From Chrysaora quinquecirrha (taxonomy: Eukaryota; Cnidaria; Scyphozoa; Semaeostomeae; Pelagiidae), in the NCBI GenBank assembly GCA_014526335.1, contig JACTAT010000006.1, positions 1,516,501 through 1,580,500 of the forward strand: DNA of 64,000 nucleotides, read 5' to 3'. The notes under the pieces are model-generated. The model was not told where the DNA came from and made no database searches. It worked only from the letters and a program-made list of their open reading frames with translations. The position numbers and the translations under genes are program-made. Shown in pieces: positions 46,440-58,487 of this stretch (the first letter of the stretch is position 1; each line of letters opens with the position of its first letter).

Positions 46440-46663
46440 TTTCATCATTCTCTTCTTTATTATCGTCATCACCATCATCAATGATGGTAAAATCATAATT
46501 ATCATTATCATTATCACTATCATCATCAATCAACAACACTACCACCATCATCATCATCATCATCTTCATCGTTTCGTCATCATCATTATAATCGTCAATT
46601 AATCAAGGTATCATTGTCGTTGTCATAATCATGATGATCGAAACCATGATCTTGATTGTCAGT

Positions 46664-46699
<36 letters not shown>

Positions 46700-46780
46700 G
46701 TCATCATCATCATCATCATCATCAATATGAAGGTAGTTTATCAAAATATCATCACTATCGTGACCATCATCATACATCGG
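46440..46780. repeat. CAT/ATC trinucleotide microsatellite
   Basis: Long ATC runs, the purest at about 46665-46725. The poly-Asp reading on the minus strand is a by-product. Confidence 0.9.
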
Positions 46781-47006
46781 TGGACGAAATCATGAAAAAG
46801 TTAGTCAGCAACCTCAAAAAGAAAAAATTGTGGCAGGATTTTGTAAAACCAAGTCATTTTCTTTCATAAATGGTGGGTTTACTGCGCCGTGGCATCACTA
46901 TCTGCTGCACAAATAATTTAACTGTTAGCTGTTTTTCGTGTTTTTAAGTGTTAAATGTTATTTCATGAAATTTTTTGAAGTTAACTGTTTTGTTGACACC
47001 CCCTAA

Positions 47007-47371
47007 GGTACCCAAACGCATGCAGTTAGGCTCATATCGCATGGGCACAAATTCGTATTCGGCCTATATGAATAACTTCACCAGCCGCCCCATTCTCAAA
47101 TGCCAGACGCGTTTCGCGGTTATTGGAGCTCATCAGTGATATGTGTGAGAATCGAACCGGGGTTTATTGCGCGAGAAGCACAAGTGCTAATCATACGACC
47201 ACCGGAGCTGGGCTGACTTGTGAGTAGCTGCGTGAGTTTTAGACTCGTATCACACGAGTACCGAAGTCTTCTATATTACTATGTAAGGTTGGTACCTGGC
47301 CTAAGGTACCGAAACGCATGCAGTTAGGCTCATATCGCATGAGCACAAATTCGTATTCGGCCTATATGAAT
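47007..47371 (-). mobile_element. Retrozyme insertion, minus strand, about 1.2 units
   Basis: Complement of the 43022 array unit. The outer 75-85 bp (GGTACC, CGCATGCAGTTAGGCTCAT, GTATTCGGCCTATATG) are present at both ends, so slightly more than one unit was inserted. Confidence 0.8.
47092..47152 (-). ncRNA. Hammerhead ribozyme with weakened stem II
   Basis: The minus strand has CTGATGA, GAAA and the GTC cleavage triplet, but stem II reads GCTC with CCGC, so only two of four pairs remain. Probably poorly active. Confidence 0.75.
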
Positions 47372-48464
47372 AATTTGTCGTATATACAGTTACCCAAGGT
47401 TTGGCGTGGGGCTTAGAGCCGGGGCTGGCAGCCTCTTCCTCTATAGAAGCAGGTCGCGAAGCCGAAAATCGCAAAAGGCAAGTCTTGGCTGCTTTTCTAG
47501 TATGTAATCCATGGCATTTAGTTGATAAAAATGAAATTTAAAATTTTTGAAACTCACGGTTTCCTGAGGTGAATCGCCAAGCGTCAAGTCGTCCACTAAA
47601 ATCCAAGGTTTCCAGTACAACTTTGAAGAGAGAAAGGTCAAAATCGGGGGGGGGGGAGTATCCACCGCCCAGGTTTTTCAGACCCACCCATGTCTACCGA
47701 TTAATTTTATTATTCTTGTGGACCCATGTATTTGAAACAAAGAAATTTCTCACCCATTTCTACCGATATCTCAACTTTGTGGATCCAATTTAACACCTGC
47801 TCCAACTCTAAATTTGGCGAAACGGCCTTTGCACTGAAAACAAAAAACGCTTTTAGCCCATTCGCAGCATTAAATAACTCAAAATGCAAAGAAATTTTAA
47901 AGCAATGCACGTCTAAAAGTTTTTATATATCTTACTAGCCATATGAATGGACTCTACGAATAAAGCCCATATGTATGGAAATTGCTGCTAAAGTTACCTA
48001 TTAAGGAGGCACGTTTAACATAATGAACAATAGAAGTACCCACCCCCAGGAAATACTAATTAACATAAAATAACATGAATTAACATGAATTAACGATAAC
48101 ATTGACTAGCGTCCAGTCCTACTACACGGAGTCAAAAACACAAAAAACTCAATGGGGTCAACCAATAGTAACTAAATGTTGTATCTCCAAGTTTTATGAT
48201 AAATAGTACAACGTTATAGTTGTAAGCTTAATAACCATTTAATGGTTTCCCATTTCTAATAGAGGATAATGTCATATTTATTTAGTTATTTGTTCATCTA
48301 TTTCTAATCAAGGGGATTAGTTTTGTGTTTTCATTTTCTTTTCTCAAACACATCATCATGGCTGCTACTTGCGAATCTCTTCCCTTTCAACAACTGATCT
48401 TCATACTTTAACCTCTTTTGAGCTGAAAAAATAAACAATTTAATGAATGCAATATTATAGTCTT
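47372..48464. other. Intergenic with a copy of the peptide-gene upstream block
   Basis: 47400-47445 carries GGCTTAGAGCCGGGGCTGGC followed by AGCCTCTTCCTC, also found upstream of both peptide genes. A possible minus exon end (GAAACC|GTGAGT near 47557) is not supported by a partner. Otherwise nothing is identified. Confidence 0.4.
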
Positions 48465-49032
48465 TGTAGTCTTGTCAAGCAATGTTTTGTGATGTGGTCA
48501 AACGGTCAAACATTGCTTGTAAAGCAAATCGCCAATGTTTGACCAACACTGTTTGATCGTTTGGTCAAAGCCTAAGGCCCTGGTCAAACGACCAAACATT
48601 GTTGGTCAAACATTTAAGATTTGCTTTACAAGCAATGTTTGACCGTTTGGCCACATCACAATACATTGCTTGGCAAGCAAAAGTAAGTTAAATTTGTTGC
48701 ACAATGTTTTTGAATTAGTCCAAAAAATGTTTTTGCTTGATACAAGCAAAATATGTCTGACAAGCGATGGTTTGCCACATGACCAAACGGGCAAACATTT
48801 TGCCTGACAAGCAAATTTCAAATGTTTGACAAACAATGTTTGATCAGAATGTTTGACAGTTTGGTCACGTCTAAAAACATTGCTCGTCCAACATGTTTTG
48901 CCTGCGTTAAGCAAAAAAATTTTTCTTAACTTTTTAAAACATCACGCCACAGATTTTGTTGTCAAGTAATGTTTTCGGATGTCGCCAAACGATCAAACAT
49001 TTGTTGTAAAGAAAATTTAAAATAGATGGCCT
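48465..49032. mobile_element. Cluster of MITE-like family C copies
   Basis: A right half (to about 48571) ends GTTTGGTCAAAGCC. It is followed directly by a fresh left end GGCCCTGGTCAAACGACC at about 48576 and further arms to about 49030. At least two insertions are adjacent or nested. Confidence 0.65.
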
Positions 49033-49284
49033 TAGAGGCGAAGCAGAAAAGCACAGATGGGGTTAGTTTCTAGGGTTTTTTTGCCTTTAATTTTTAATTG
49101 CAGGTCTGAGGATAAATACTCAGCAAACAGAACACGACGAGAGATAGTCGTGCACGCAGAGAGATGGTCGTGTTCTTTCATTCGCATTTACAGTAGAACT
49201 AGGGCAGCAAAAACTTCATAAGAAACACCAGCAAAAATCAGCACAAAATTGGGAAAAAACGTATCAAGATTTAAAGTAAATTAT

Positions 49285-49571
49285 ACTAAAGTTGCCGTTA
49301 TTGAGTCTACTACTAGCCTAGGGCTACTCAGTCGACTTTACACTTTACCCCTGGTCTGGATGCATTAGCATATATAGCAGGGTGCAGCCACATACGGCGC
49401 TCATAACTACCGACCAGGTACCCATTTATACACCTGGGTGGAGAGAGGCACATTTGTCTTAACAACTTGCCCAAGATTATTATCTCTGCAACACAAGTGG
49501 AAAGACCGTGGCTCGAACCCACAACATTTTCGTTGTGAGTCCAGCACGCTAACCACTGCGCCACAGAGACC
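49285..49571 (-). repeat. tRNA-derived SINE family E, copy 3
   Basis: Full-length, with its tail near TTGCCGTTATTGAGTC and its head GTCTCTGTGGCGCAGTGG on the minus strand. Confidence 0.85.
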
Positions 49572-49925
49572 ACAAAGAAATTTAACCAAGAGCGTGTTCT
49601 TCTGGACCTCTGAAACCAAACCTTCCAAATTTCGAAAATAAAAGATTCCAAAAACAGGATCCATGACTTTTGAAAAACAGGAATTCTGGAAATCAGAAAA
49701 CTTTCGCGCCAAAATTCTTGCTTAGGTCGTCTCCAAACCTGCCGCTTTCAGAAGAACGGCTTCGAAAAACACACTTTCCGAAAGAAAGAAGGCTACCGAA
49801 AAAAATTGGTTTAGAAGAACACGCCCAAAGTCTATCTTCTCTTCATTATTCTTTAAAAATTTCTCAAATTATCGTTAAATATTCTAAGAAAATAAATCTC
49901 AAAATTCTCTAGCACATCATTAAGT

Positions 49926-50251
49926 TTATCTAACCTTCTTGAGATCTTGTTGAAAGCTCTTAATCTCTTTTAAGCAGTACATGCTGGAAAGGACAGTGCC
50001 TGGACGGTAGTGTGCAAAGCAACTAGCAGTTTTTTGCAAAGTATAAAACAATCAAACTCACCCAAACATTTAAGCAGTTGTCTTAGGAATATTACAGTTT
50101 CTTCAGTGCAGGTTGATTGTAGACTTCGAACAACTTTCTGAAATTCAGAAATCGTATCAGATTTTCTTTCGTGCTCCCTTCCGATGCGTATGTGTCCCAT
50201 GCATACTGAGACAACCATCAGTAAAGCAGCAATCACCAAAGTTGACTTCAT
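49926..50251 (-). CDS. Small secreted peptide, paralogue 2 (two exons, 76 aa)
   Basis: Exon 1 is 50251-50062 (190 nt, the same length as in paralogue 1), exon 2 is 49966-49926, with donor G|GTGAGT at 50061 and the acceptor before 49966. The signal peptide is MKSTLVIAALLMVVSVCMG. The mature region carries DTISEFQKVVRSL and FLRQLLKCLG, with cysteines at 48 and 62 that could form a disulfide linking two helices. Exon 2 adds a basic tail ending KSFQQDLKKVR. It lies about 4 kb upstream of paralogue 1 on the same strand, so the pair is a tandem duplication. The likely role is extracellular. No toxin, hormone or antimicrobial family is recognised. Confidence 0.72.
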
Positions 50252-50361
50252 CTTCGGGTGTGCAGATCTAAAAAATATTGTATGCAGAATGAGTTGCAAG
50301 CTAATAGTTCTTGATCACAGATTTGCCAAATGTTTCTGACACTCGCCGACACCGTTTCTTC

Positions 50362-50371
50362 AATTTATATA
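50362..50371 (-). promoter_or_regulatory. TATA box of peptide gene 2
   Basis: Minus-strand TATATAAATTGAAGAA lies 111 bp before the ATG, matching the paralogue in sequence and spacing. Confidence 0.65.
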
Positions 50372-50379
50372 CATGTGCA

Positions 50380-50560
50380 CAAGGTTTTCGGCTGATGGCT
50401 TACAACCGGGGCTAACAGCCTCTTCCTACTCACAGTTCTTGATCACAGATTCACGCAATACTCTCGCTAGCGATCGCTGACACCGCTGCTTTATTAAAAT
50501 ATCGGTTGGCCAAGGTTTTCGGCAAGTGGCTTAGAGCCAGAGCTGGTAGCCTCTTCCTCC
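50380..50560 (-). promoter_or_regulatory. Duplicated upstream block of the peptide genes
   Basis: Two copies of a block (plus strand: AAGGTTTTCGGC, GTGGCTTAGAGCC, CTCTTCCT) at about 50388-50432 and 50509-50560. The same block is at 46155-46205 and 47395-47445. It may be a regulatory module or a trace of repeated gene duplication. Confidence 0.45.
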
Positions 50561-50599
50561 AACGAGGCGGATCCAGCCATCCGTCTCTCTGCGACCCAC

Positions 50600-51475
50600 C
50601 GCCAGAAAAGTGGGAGGCTAAGCGGATGACGCGCCATTTTATAATATAATACAGTTATTAGAATCCACATTCAAAATATCACAGAGGTGGAAGGCTCTTT
50701 AATATGCAAGTGAAGTTGGGTGTGCATTGGGCAACAGAACAGTCACCTACGTACCAGCAGAAGAGAATTCTCAGTACTCGTTACCACATATACAACAGCA
50801 CCATATTCACGTGCTCATAGGCATATTTTTTACATATGAATGCAGTAAATGAACGTGTCATGGGCCTCCATTTGAAAACCGATTTTCACACTGGGCGTTA
50901 ATTAGGGAGGTGCCTTTATACCTGAGGGGCGTTAATAAACGAAGTCTCAATTTTAGTGATTTTAAAAAAGCATGACATAAACAATTTTGAAATATTACAT
51001 ATAAACGCCAGCTTATATAAGCGCATGGGCGTTTATTCAACTTTACTTCAAAGCCCTGGGCTTATTCGAAAATGGCGTTTTTCTAGAGTGGGCAGGACTT
51101 ATGAGTAAATGGTCGAGAGGAGCGAAATCGGTCATTTACGGTATTAAGGGCATGCTCTTCTGGTCTCTCTGCGTTGCTGCGTTTTCGATTAGCAAAGCAA
51201 GACCTATTTGAATGTTTTTCTGCTTCCTCGCTTGCTTCATAAAATCTTATATAGATCCTTGAAAATTGGGTAGATAGTGAGGCTTGTTGCCTTCTAGCTT
51301 ATAAGTATCAATACCCACGAGCAGGGTCGTCGCTAGCTGCCTGATAGAAATTGGGTGTACAGAATAAATTTATCGACTAAGATGGCATGGTTGGGTGTGG
51401 TGTGGTTTGGCATCAATAATTTTGCCGCCTGCGCTGGCAATGACTACTCGTTTTTAAATGATATCTTTCTCAGAA
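50600..51475. other. Intergenic, no recognised feature
   Basis: No supported exon or repeat. Confidence 0.35.
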
Positions 51476-51479
51476 GAGG

Positions 51480-51675
51480 GGGTCATTGGGCATGACGGTT
51501 TGCGATTTTTCGACATTTTGAGAGCGGTTTTACGATTTTTACCTTACGAGTACGGTTTCACGGTCTTTCAATTTGCGATTTCGGTGCGATTTTACGGTTC
51601 TAAGGAAAAATGTACGCTTGTGCGATTTTTGGCCAAAAATTCGCGGTTTTACGGTTTTTAGACCCCCTATGACCC
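51480..51675. repeat. Dispersed repeat rich in GGTTTTACGGTT motifs
   Basis: Contains GCATGACGGTTTGCGATTTT, GAGAGCGGTTTTACG and GCGGTTTTACGGTTTTTAG. An inverted relative lies at 61735-61925 in the same order. Confidence 0.6.
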
Positions 51676-51679
51676 CTCT

Positions 51680-52857
51680 CAGAAAAACAGCACCACAACC
51701 CATACACGCCTTAGCTACGGCCCCGTCCCTGGTCCTTGTGCCCCATTTGTTGTACCCTTATTTGTTTTTTATAGTTCATAGGCTTGTGGCCCTCTAGCTC
51801 TTAAGGAAAATTCACGGTTATTATTTGAAAAAGGCGACTGCGTTCGCAAGCAGAAAGATAACGAGCACTAGTAGACAGCAAGGGACAGTCGCAATCTTTA
51901 AAACTGATGCACGAGGCCGAAAGACAAATTCGAATGAGATAGCTGTGTAATTTATCAGAGTAACAGAGCCAAAATTGGCTCAAATAGCACTGCAGGTGGG
52001 GTTTTCAGAACAACAAAATTCAACCGAAACGCCTTTCTTATGTTACCTGATATATACGTTCAATGCGGCACGAAAAACGTCATTTGTTCACAACCTGTTG
52101 AACTCGGAAACGGTATATTTCTAAGAAATGGAAAAATATTTACCCCTCAAATGCAAAACGCTAAAAATGGTATGTTTAGTAGATTAGAATTCTGATTCGA
52201 GGCAAAGGGTGTTTCGCCTCGGTTTCACCCTTCCAAAACAAACAAAATTTTCATCAGAACACAAGGATTTCCAAGAGATCCCTGAAAAAAGTTCTGAATA
52301 TTGAACAGCCCCAACAAGGAAGGTTGACTTTTGAATAAACCCCCTTTCTATTAGGCCCCCCTCGAATAAGCGCCCCTCTTGAACTTGCAGTTTGAAGCAC
52401 CACTCCAGCGTTCAACGGAATTATTAAGGTTAGAACTTTGCGAAGTCTAAAATGCCTTCCGAGTGAAAACGTAGACGTTGAGAAGGCCTTCCAAACCTGT
52501 CAAAGGTACTGTTTTTAATTCTAACACTGATGAAGTGCAAAGTTCAAGTCTACTAAGTCTAGGTTTTCAGAATTGATCCCCATCAACACAACACACCGTT
52601 TTCACTTTTTTGAGCCAATTTGATAGTTAGGTCGCTCGAGCCTACTCGAAGCATCGAGGCCATTCAATTCAATTCTGCTATGTAAATGGTGCTGGTAAAG
52701 ATTTTTGCTGCTTCTTGCGCGAAGAGTGGGGCTTAAGTAAAGTCTAACCACAATATAAACGGTATGAAACCCCGGTCGAAATTCGAACGCAAAATGCTAA
52801 TGCAAAGCACGAAAATTTGTGACTGTTGTTGTTTGGGAACAGTGTGCGAAATTAAGC
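51680..52857. other. Intergenic, no recognised feature
   Basis: No supported gene. A few short open frames lack domains or splice context. Confidence 0.35.
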
Positions 52858-53000
52858 AAGCCTCTGGCCAAAGGATCAAGCATGTCAAACATTTGAAATT
52901 TTCTTATCAAGTAATGTTTGGCCGTTTTGCCAAGTCACAAACATTGCTTGACAAGCAGAATTTGCGATGAGCAATGTTTTGAAAAAGTTAAAAAAAAGTT
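52858..53000. mobile_element. Partial MITE-like family C element
   Basis: Left arm only: CCTCTGGCCAAAGGATC, then AAACATTTGAAATTTTCTT and GACAAGCAGAATTTGCG. Confidence 0.55.
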
Positions 53001-53960
53001 CAGAATCAAAGGTAGTGGACGAGGGACCACTGCATATTGGGTTCACGTGTTTACACGAGTCAAAAAGGGATTGGGAACGATCTTATCTTCATCTACAGAT
53101 CTGGATGACGCAGTCACAGGAGAGGAGTGCAGTTAAACTTTGAATTGAAGTTTTTTTTAAAACGAATTTACTTCTGCCTCAAAAATATTTAAGAAGTGTT
53201 CTAAGTGGTCAGAATCAGAATATACGTGGAAGATACATAGAACACGAAAATTGAAAGCTTTTCTGTGTTCTTTTTCGTCATTGATGGTACAGTCAATAAG
53301 CGAAAAGCCTTTATCATCCCGGAAAAACAGTACAAGCTCTTTATTGCACAGCCACTGCGATTTCAACTGTGAAAAGTGAAAAGTACACTCAAACGTCTCT
53401 GCAATTAAAATTTAAAAAGTGTTTCATATTTCTTACTGGTTCAGAAAGAGGCACGAAGGTTGCGTCGCAAGGAAGGAGCATTCCCTTATCAACATACTAG
53501 CAGTTTCAGAATAAACGGGGGGGGGGAGGCATTTGTTCTTTTTTGGAAGTTTTAGGCCCCTGGATCAGACTAGCAACAAGTTAAGGCTGGCATTTGCATA
53601 AACCCTTAGAAGATCGGTTGAATATGAAAGAAAAAGAGACAGAAATAAATAAGCATGCTGCATTTTTACAAATGAACCTAGTACTACTCCAATCATTCAC
53701 TGAAAAATATTCTTGTCTGAGTAACCGAAGAATTTAGGACAGTTTACGAACATTTCAGGCTGAAAAAAGGCGAGAAAACAGCCAGCCTCGATCAAAATTG
53801 ACTGATTAATTGTAAACGAAAAGTGTACATTCACTGGTTGCAGCCAGAAAAAATTTGAAACATTTCAGGTTTTCTTTATAAGAAAGTGGTTAATAAGAAA
53901 GTAGTGCTCGGCTCCTAAAAAAGTTAAGAAAGTTCGGTGGCTACTGGATCTTTCAAACCT
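53001..53960. other. Intergenic
   Basis: Holds only a family D-like fragment at about 53873-53935 (TATAAGAAAGTGGTTAATAA). No gene supported. Confidence 0.35.
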
Positions 53961-54530
53961 AAAGGCGGGCGCAAACCGTGCCAAATATAAGCTGAATATA
54001 GGCCAACATGTTGGTAGGGTTTGCCATACCATCACAACATCTGAGATATTTTGGATTGTTGACGTCATCTACAAATGAACTTTGCAAACATGGCCGAAAA
54101 GCAAGCAGCTGTTTTTTCTAGTGCTTACTACTTGCTCTTTTGGTTGACGACGAAGATGAAAAAACTCGTGTTACAACCCAAACCGTTTTCATTTCGAAGT
54201 CTCCGGGAAAACGACCAACATTGAAAATGTTGTGCCAACATGCCGGCGAGACATAGCAAACCGTACCAACACATCAATTATGCTCAAATTGATGAAAATG
54301 TTGGCCAATATTTTTAAACATGTTTAAAAATGTTGGCCAACTTTTTTTCGTCAACAAACGCGTTGTTTGTTTCGACAACATCTATAGCAAACCGTGATAA
54401 CATGTTGGCCATGAATGTTGAATATTGGCCATGAATGTTGAATGAATGTTGAATGTTGAATGAATGTTGGCCATGAATGTTGGCGGCAATGTTGGCCAAC
54501 ATGTTGGCACGGTTTGCACCGGGCTTAGGA
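53961..54530. mobile_element. Foldback element with GCAAACCGTGCC ends
   Basis: The left end GGCGGGCGCAAACCGTGCC is the complement of the right end GGCACGGTTTGCACCGGGC. Internal copies of TAGCAAACCGT and GTTGGCCAACATG repeat. A TGAATGTTGGCCA-type tandem run lies at about 54415-54490. A lone right-end fragment of the family is at 63675-63705. Confidence 0.7.
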
Positions 54531-54649
54531 AAGTATTTAATTACTGTAGGATTCTTCTTGGGCTCAAGAATTCCTTTGTTTGCCTTAACTGAGACTAAAA
54601 TCTGTGACTTGCAACTGTGCTGATACAAAAACAAGTCCATTCAAGGCCT

Positions 54650-55003
54650 ACACTCTTTTTTTATGAAAACCAGGGAATTTTGATCAAGGCTGGCTGGAAA
54701 ACTTTGCCTTTTTTGAGTCTGAAATGTTCTTAATCTGTCCTTAATTCCTTAAAAACAGCTATATTTTTCTGTGAATGCCTGGAGTAGTAGCTGCTAGGTT
54801 TGTGTAAAAACGCAACATGCTTGTTCATTTCGTTTGTTTGCTTGCTTTTTACGTTCAGTCTGACTGTCTTACTTTCAAAGTAAGCTGATATTCTAAGGGC
54901 TTATGAAATGGCAAGCGTCATCTTGTTCTTATTTTGTTCTTAAGATTTCGGAAAAATCCAGGCTCGTGCTCTTATAAAATTGTTATTGTCAAAAAAAGAG
55001 TGT
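54650..55003. mobile_element. MITE with ACACTCTTTTTTT ends
   Basis: Left ACACTCTTTTTTTATGAAAA and right CAAAAAAAGAGTGT are inverted. CCT on both sides could be a short duplication. The interior has no coding capacity. Confidence 0.6.
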
Positions 55004-55619
55004 CCTTTGAGACGCAATTTCGTTTATTTTAAAAACTGCTTAGTGGATTAAGTTGCCAAGGGTACTAAAGACAACAATACAGTTAATTTTTGTTAAGAAA
55101 GTACTAAGAAAGTTTGCATACATAAATCCTGAGATTGCCAAGAAAGTTCGAGTACTTGAGTCATTCCGAATTTTCTTATAAAATAAAAAATATTTAGTTA
55201 CCTTCAACCTTGACCCTGAAATTTCAAAGTGATGTCCTTTCGTCTTCAACTTGAAGAAAGTTCAACTGCACGGCAAAAAAGATCCTCGTCATTCTTAAAT
55301 CAAATCGGTACCCTATTTAGAAAATAAAAATTAAAATATTATAACAAAATACAAAGATAAAGTTGTCAATCATGATCAAAAAGATTGCAAGTAATAAACA
55401 ACTTAGTTATGTATAGAAGAGAAAGAAATTTGTGAGCATATGCATCTCGCGATAGGTATCAAAATATACATACACACCGGAGCAAGTAACAAACTGTTTA
55501 AAGAATAGATAACGATAGTAATAATAAATAAAATAAGGAAGATAGCAGTTACTATAAACATAGGAAACGGAGTTAATTTTGTAACATGGTAGAACTTTTT
55601 TAACCAAGACACAATCAAC

Positions 55620-56215
55620 GTTTGATACTTGATAGTTGGAAACGAGGGGCAAATCTTTCAATTGAAATCTCATACACCCTTGTGGATAGTTTTTTTAAAG
55701 ACAGTTTCGTACACTTTTTGGAAGAGGGAAATACCCCTCAGTTGGATATGTCGGAAGGGAGCAAATTTAAGGACGCCTCTCTCCCACACCTGACTGTCCA
55801 GCTTAACTTCTCAGTTCAATAAAGAGTTCTAAAAACATTGTTTTGGAGTTACTTTAAACAGATGAAACGAAGATAATTTTGTGACATAATGATTATGCCA
55901 ATTAATGGCTAGAGCAAAGTTAAAATTTGGCAGTTGAAATAAGGGAGGGGGGCAAAATAAGACGTCTCTCTCTCTCTTGAAAGTTCAGCTTAAATTCTCA
56001 GTTTAAAAATTTCTGAAAGCTTTGTTTTCGAGTTACCTTAAACAGACGAAACAAAGACAATTTTGTGACATAATGATTGTGATACTTAATTGCCAGGGCA
56101 AAGTTAAAGTTTGATAGTTGAAATGAGGGGAGCTCTCTCTCACTCTTAAAAGTTCAGGTTAACTTTTCAGTTCCATAAACAGTTCTGAAAACTTTGTTTT
56201 CGAGTTACTTAAAAC
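55620..56215. repeat. About 184-bp tandem repeat, three diverged units
   Basis: AATTTTGTGACATAATGATT recurs at about 55875 and 56059. GTTTTCGAGTTAC-like and CTCTCTC-like blocks occur in each unit. Confidence 0.7.
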
Positions 56216-58309
56216 ATCAAGCATACATTATAAATAATGACCAGGCCCCATAGGCCTTGTCTATTACACTAAGCATAATGAGCCACCACTGTAAAGCCAG
56301 ATCAAGCCAGGTTTAATGTCAACCTACAATACGATAGAACTAATACAAACTAGTTGGAACTGCCAGCTTGTGTGGAAATGTCAACAACTAGCCAGAACTT
56401 ATGGGATACAATTGATAGCGGTCGCAAGGGTGCTCATGTCGACTGCGACCGACCGTGACGGGAATCAGTTGTCAGCTGAAGTAGCTAGAAAATGCCCAAT
56501 TTTCTGGAACTATGCGCGGACCAGTTGCCGTCAAAAAGGGACTAGTTGTAAGAGAGTTTACGTCGACAGGTCAGTTGCGATAAATTAGTTCCAAAACGAC
56601 TAGCAGTCAGCAACTATTTCTGATTGTGCGCAATTTCGACATAAGCCTGGCTTAGGGCGTAGCCATCACACTTCTGTGTGGGTTCGTTAGCTTTAGAGTG
56701 AGAAGATAGACTGTGTGTTGTAATGATAGCTATGCGAAAACCACTATAACATTCTTAAACGAACATATTACAGCTAAAAATCTACTCTTTCACCTACGAA
56801 AATCGCGAAGCATCTCTAGCTTACAATATGAAACTATGAAACACTTGTTACGGGAAAACAATCATTACACGATCAAAATAAATTACTTACCGGCGAAATT
56901 TAAAACAATAAAACTTTACAGCCTTACCTGAAGTACTTCTTAAATATTAGGCTGGGTCTAGTCTAAGATAGGAATTGAATCATATCAAAAGCAGTTATTG
57001 GTAGGGCATCAATCATTGTATCTTGAACTTACTGTGCTTAATACCTCGATACTGTAACACCTATTTAGTCCATGAAATCATTTTTCTAGGCCTGTGTAAG
57101 TCATTCAACAGTAGGGCGATTGCGGAGATAGTTGGCACAGACACTAGTTCCATTCTAGACTTATTAAACGGTCCCAGTAATCGCAACTTCTAATCGTAAT
57201 AGTAGTAGTAGTAGTAGTTGTTGTCAGAAGGATGCCCAAACTGGAATTGCTAAGGTTGTTGGTCTTGACTTTATGAGTTGAAGCTGAGACTCGTGTAATG
57301 AGTCTAGTTCCGTTATATGAGTTCTCTCAAAACAGCCAATAAAAACGCATCTCAGCTTGAACAAGGGGTTTTCGGCAACGAAGAAACGAATGCTCGAAAA
57401 AACCACGTCCCCGGGCACTAAACGAGTTTCAACCAATACTTAGCGTCAATCAATTTGGGCCCTCCCAAAAAACGGCCATTTTGGCCAAGGCATATAAAGA
57501 AAATTCTGCCTCCGAAATATGTTTTAAGCAATGAAATGAAATGAATTTTGCTGCTAATTGTCAGAAATTACATAGTGAGGTACGAAGCATAATTTTTTTG
57601 GTTTTATTATCATGTTACTCGCATAATTTTCAGCCTATTTTTCGTTTGGTTCGTCGAGGAAAGTGGGACGTCACTTAATAAGTTCTATTGTTTCGGCAGC
57701 CAATCAGATTTCCAGTTGAACAAGGCGATAAAAGGGTCAGATATGGACAGCGAGATTCTACGCAGTGACGTAGCATCTTAGTCATCCTGGAAACGAGGTT
57801 AGCCTGGCCCGAACTTATTGTAATGTCCACCTTACGCAGCCTAAATTATCCAAATATGGCAAAATTTACAAACTGGCAAAGCTAATAGCAGACGTTTTCC
57901 GTCTCATAATGTCAAGTCGTTCATTATCTTAACTATAAAATTCTAAAATTACAAATTTTAGAAAAATTATCAAAATCTGCGCTAAAATAAGTCACAAAAA
58001 GTTACCGAACCATATTTTTGTCTGTAGAATTCTTTGATTCCTAGATATATGTGAAGCCTCGGGATATCTAGAAGGAAATTCAGTTATACATTTCGTTTCA
58101 ATTTTATTTCATAAATGACTGAGTAACTATTTTCAACATCTTTAACAGTAATTTTTTGTTTTTAAGTAACAAGATTTCAAAATTTCGAAGACTTGCAGAA
58201 AAAAGGCAATCATTAAGGTTGAAAAACTGAACGAACTAAGAAACTTTCGCGAAAATCCGATGTAACTAAAAAAGGAGGCAATGAGGTGACCATCCAGCTG
58301 GATCTTTAG
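56216..58309. other. Intergenic / possible distal part of minus-strand gene
   Basis: Includes a TAG-type microsatellite (57202-57222) and a possible short minus-strand exon after GTGTTACAG (about 57047) that would end the Pro/Ser-rich gene. No partner evidence, so it is not called. Confidence 0.3.
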
Positions 58310-58380
58310 GCCCTCGCCAAGCATCAAACATTGTTTGTCAAAGATGTGAAATTTGCTTGTCAAGCATTGAAATTTTTGTT
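58310..58380. repeat. Partial MITE-like family C end
   Basis: GGCCCTCGCCAAGCATC, then AAACATTGTTTGTCAAAG and TTTGCTTGTCAAGCA match one family C arm. Confidence 0.5.
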
Positions 58381-58487
58381 ATTTCTAGCTTTTTCAGCTA
58401 CTATGCATGCCGCATCGAGGCATGGGACCCCTAGTTTAACGTCCCTTCCGAAGGACGGCAGAGTGAGTTGTTTAGTCATTCATCTGG

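Noticed and set aside
46595..46777. Open frame with a long Asp run on the minus strand
   Set aside because: Translation of the ATC microsatellite.
55403..55673. Hydrophobic minus-strand open frames that could be a membrane protein
   Set aside because: AT-rich sequence gives Ile/Leu/Phe/Tyr codons by composition. No splice sites or family motif.
57020..57050. Terminal exon of the Ser/Pro-rich gene after GTGTTACAG
   Set aside because: In-phase reading reaches a stop after about a dozen codons, but nothing independent supports it.
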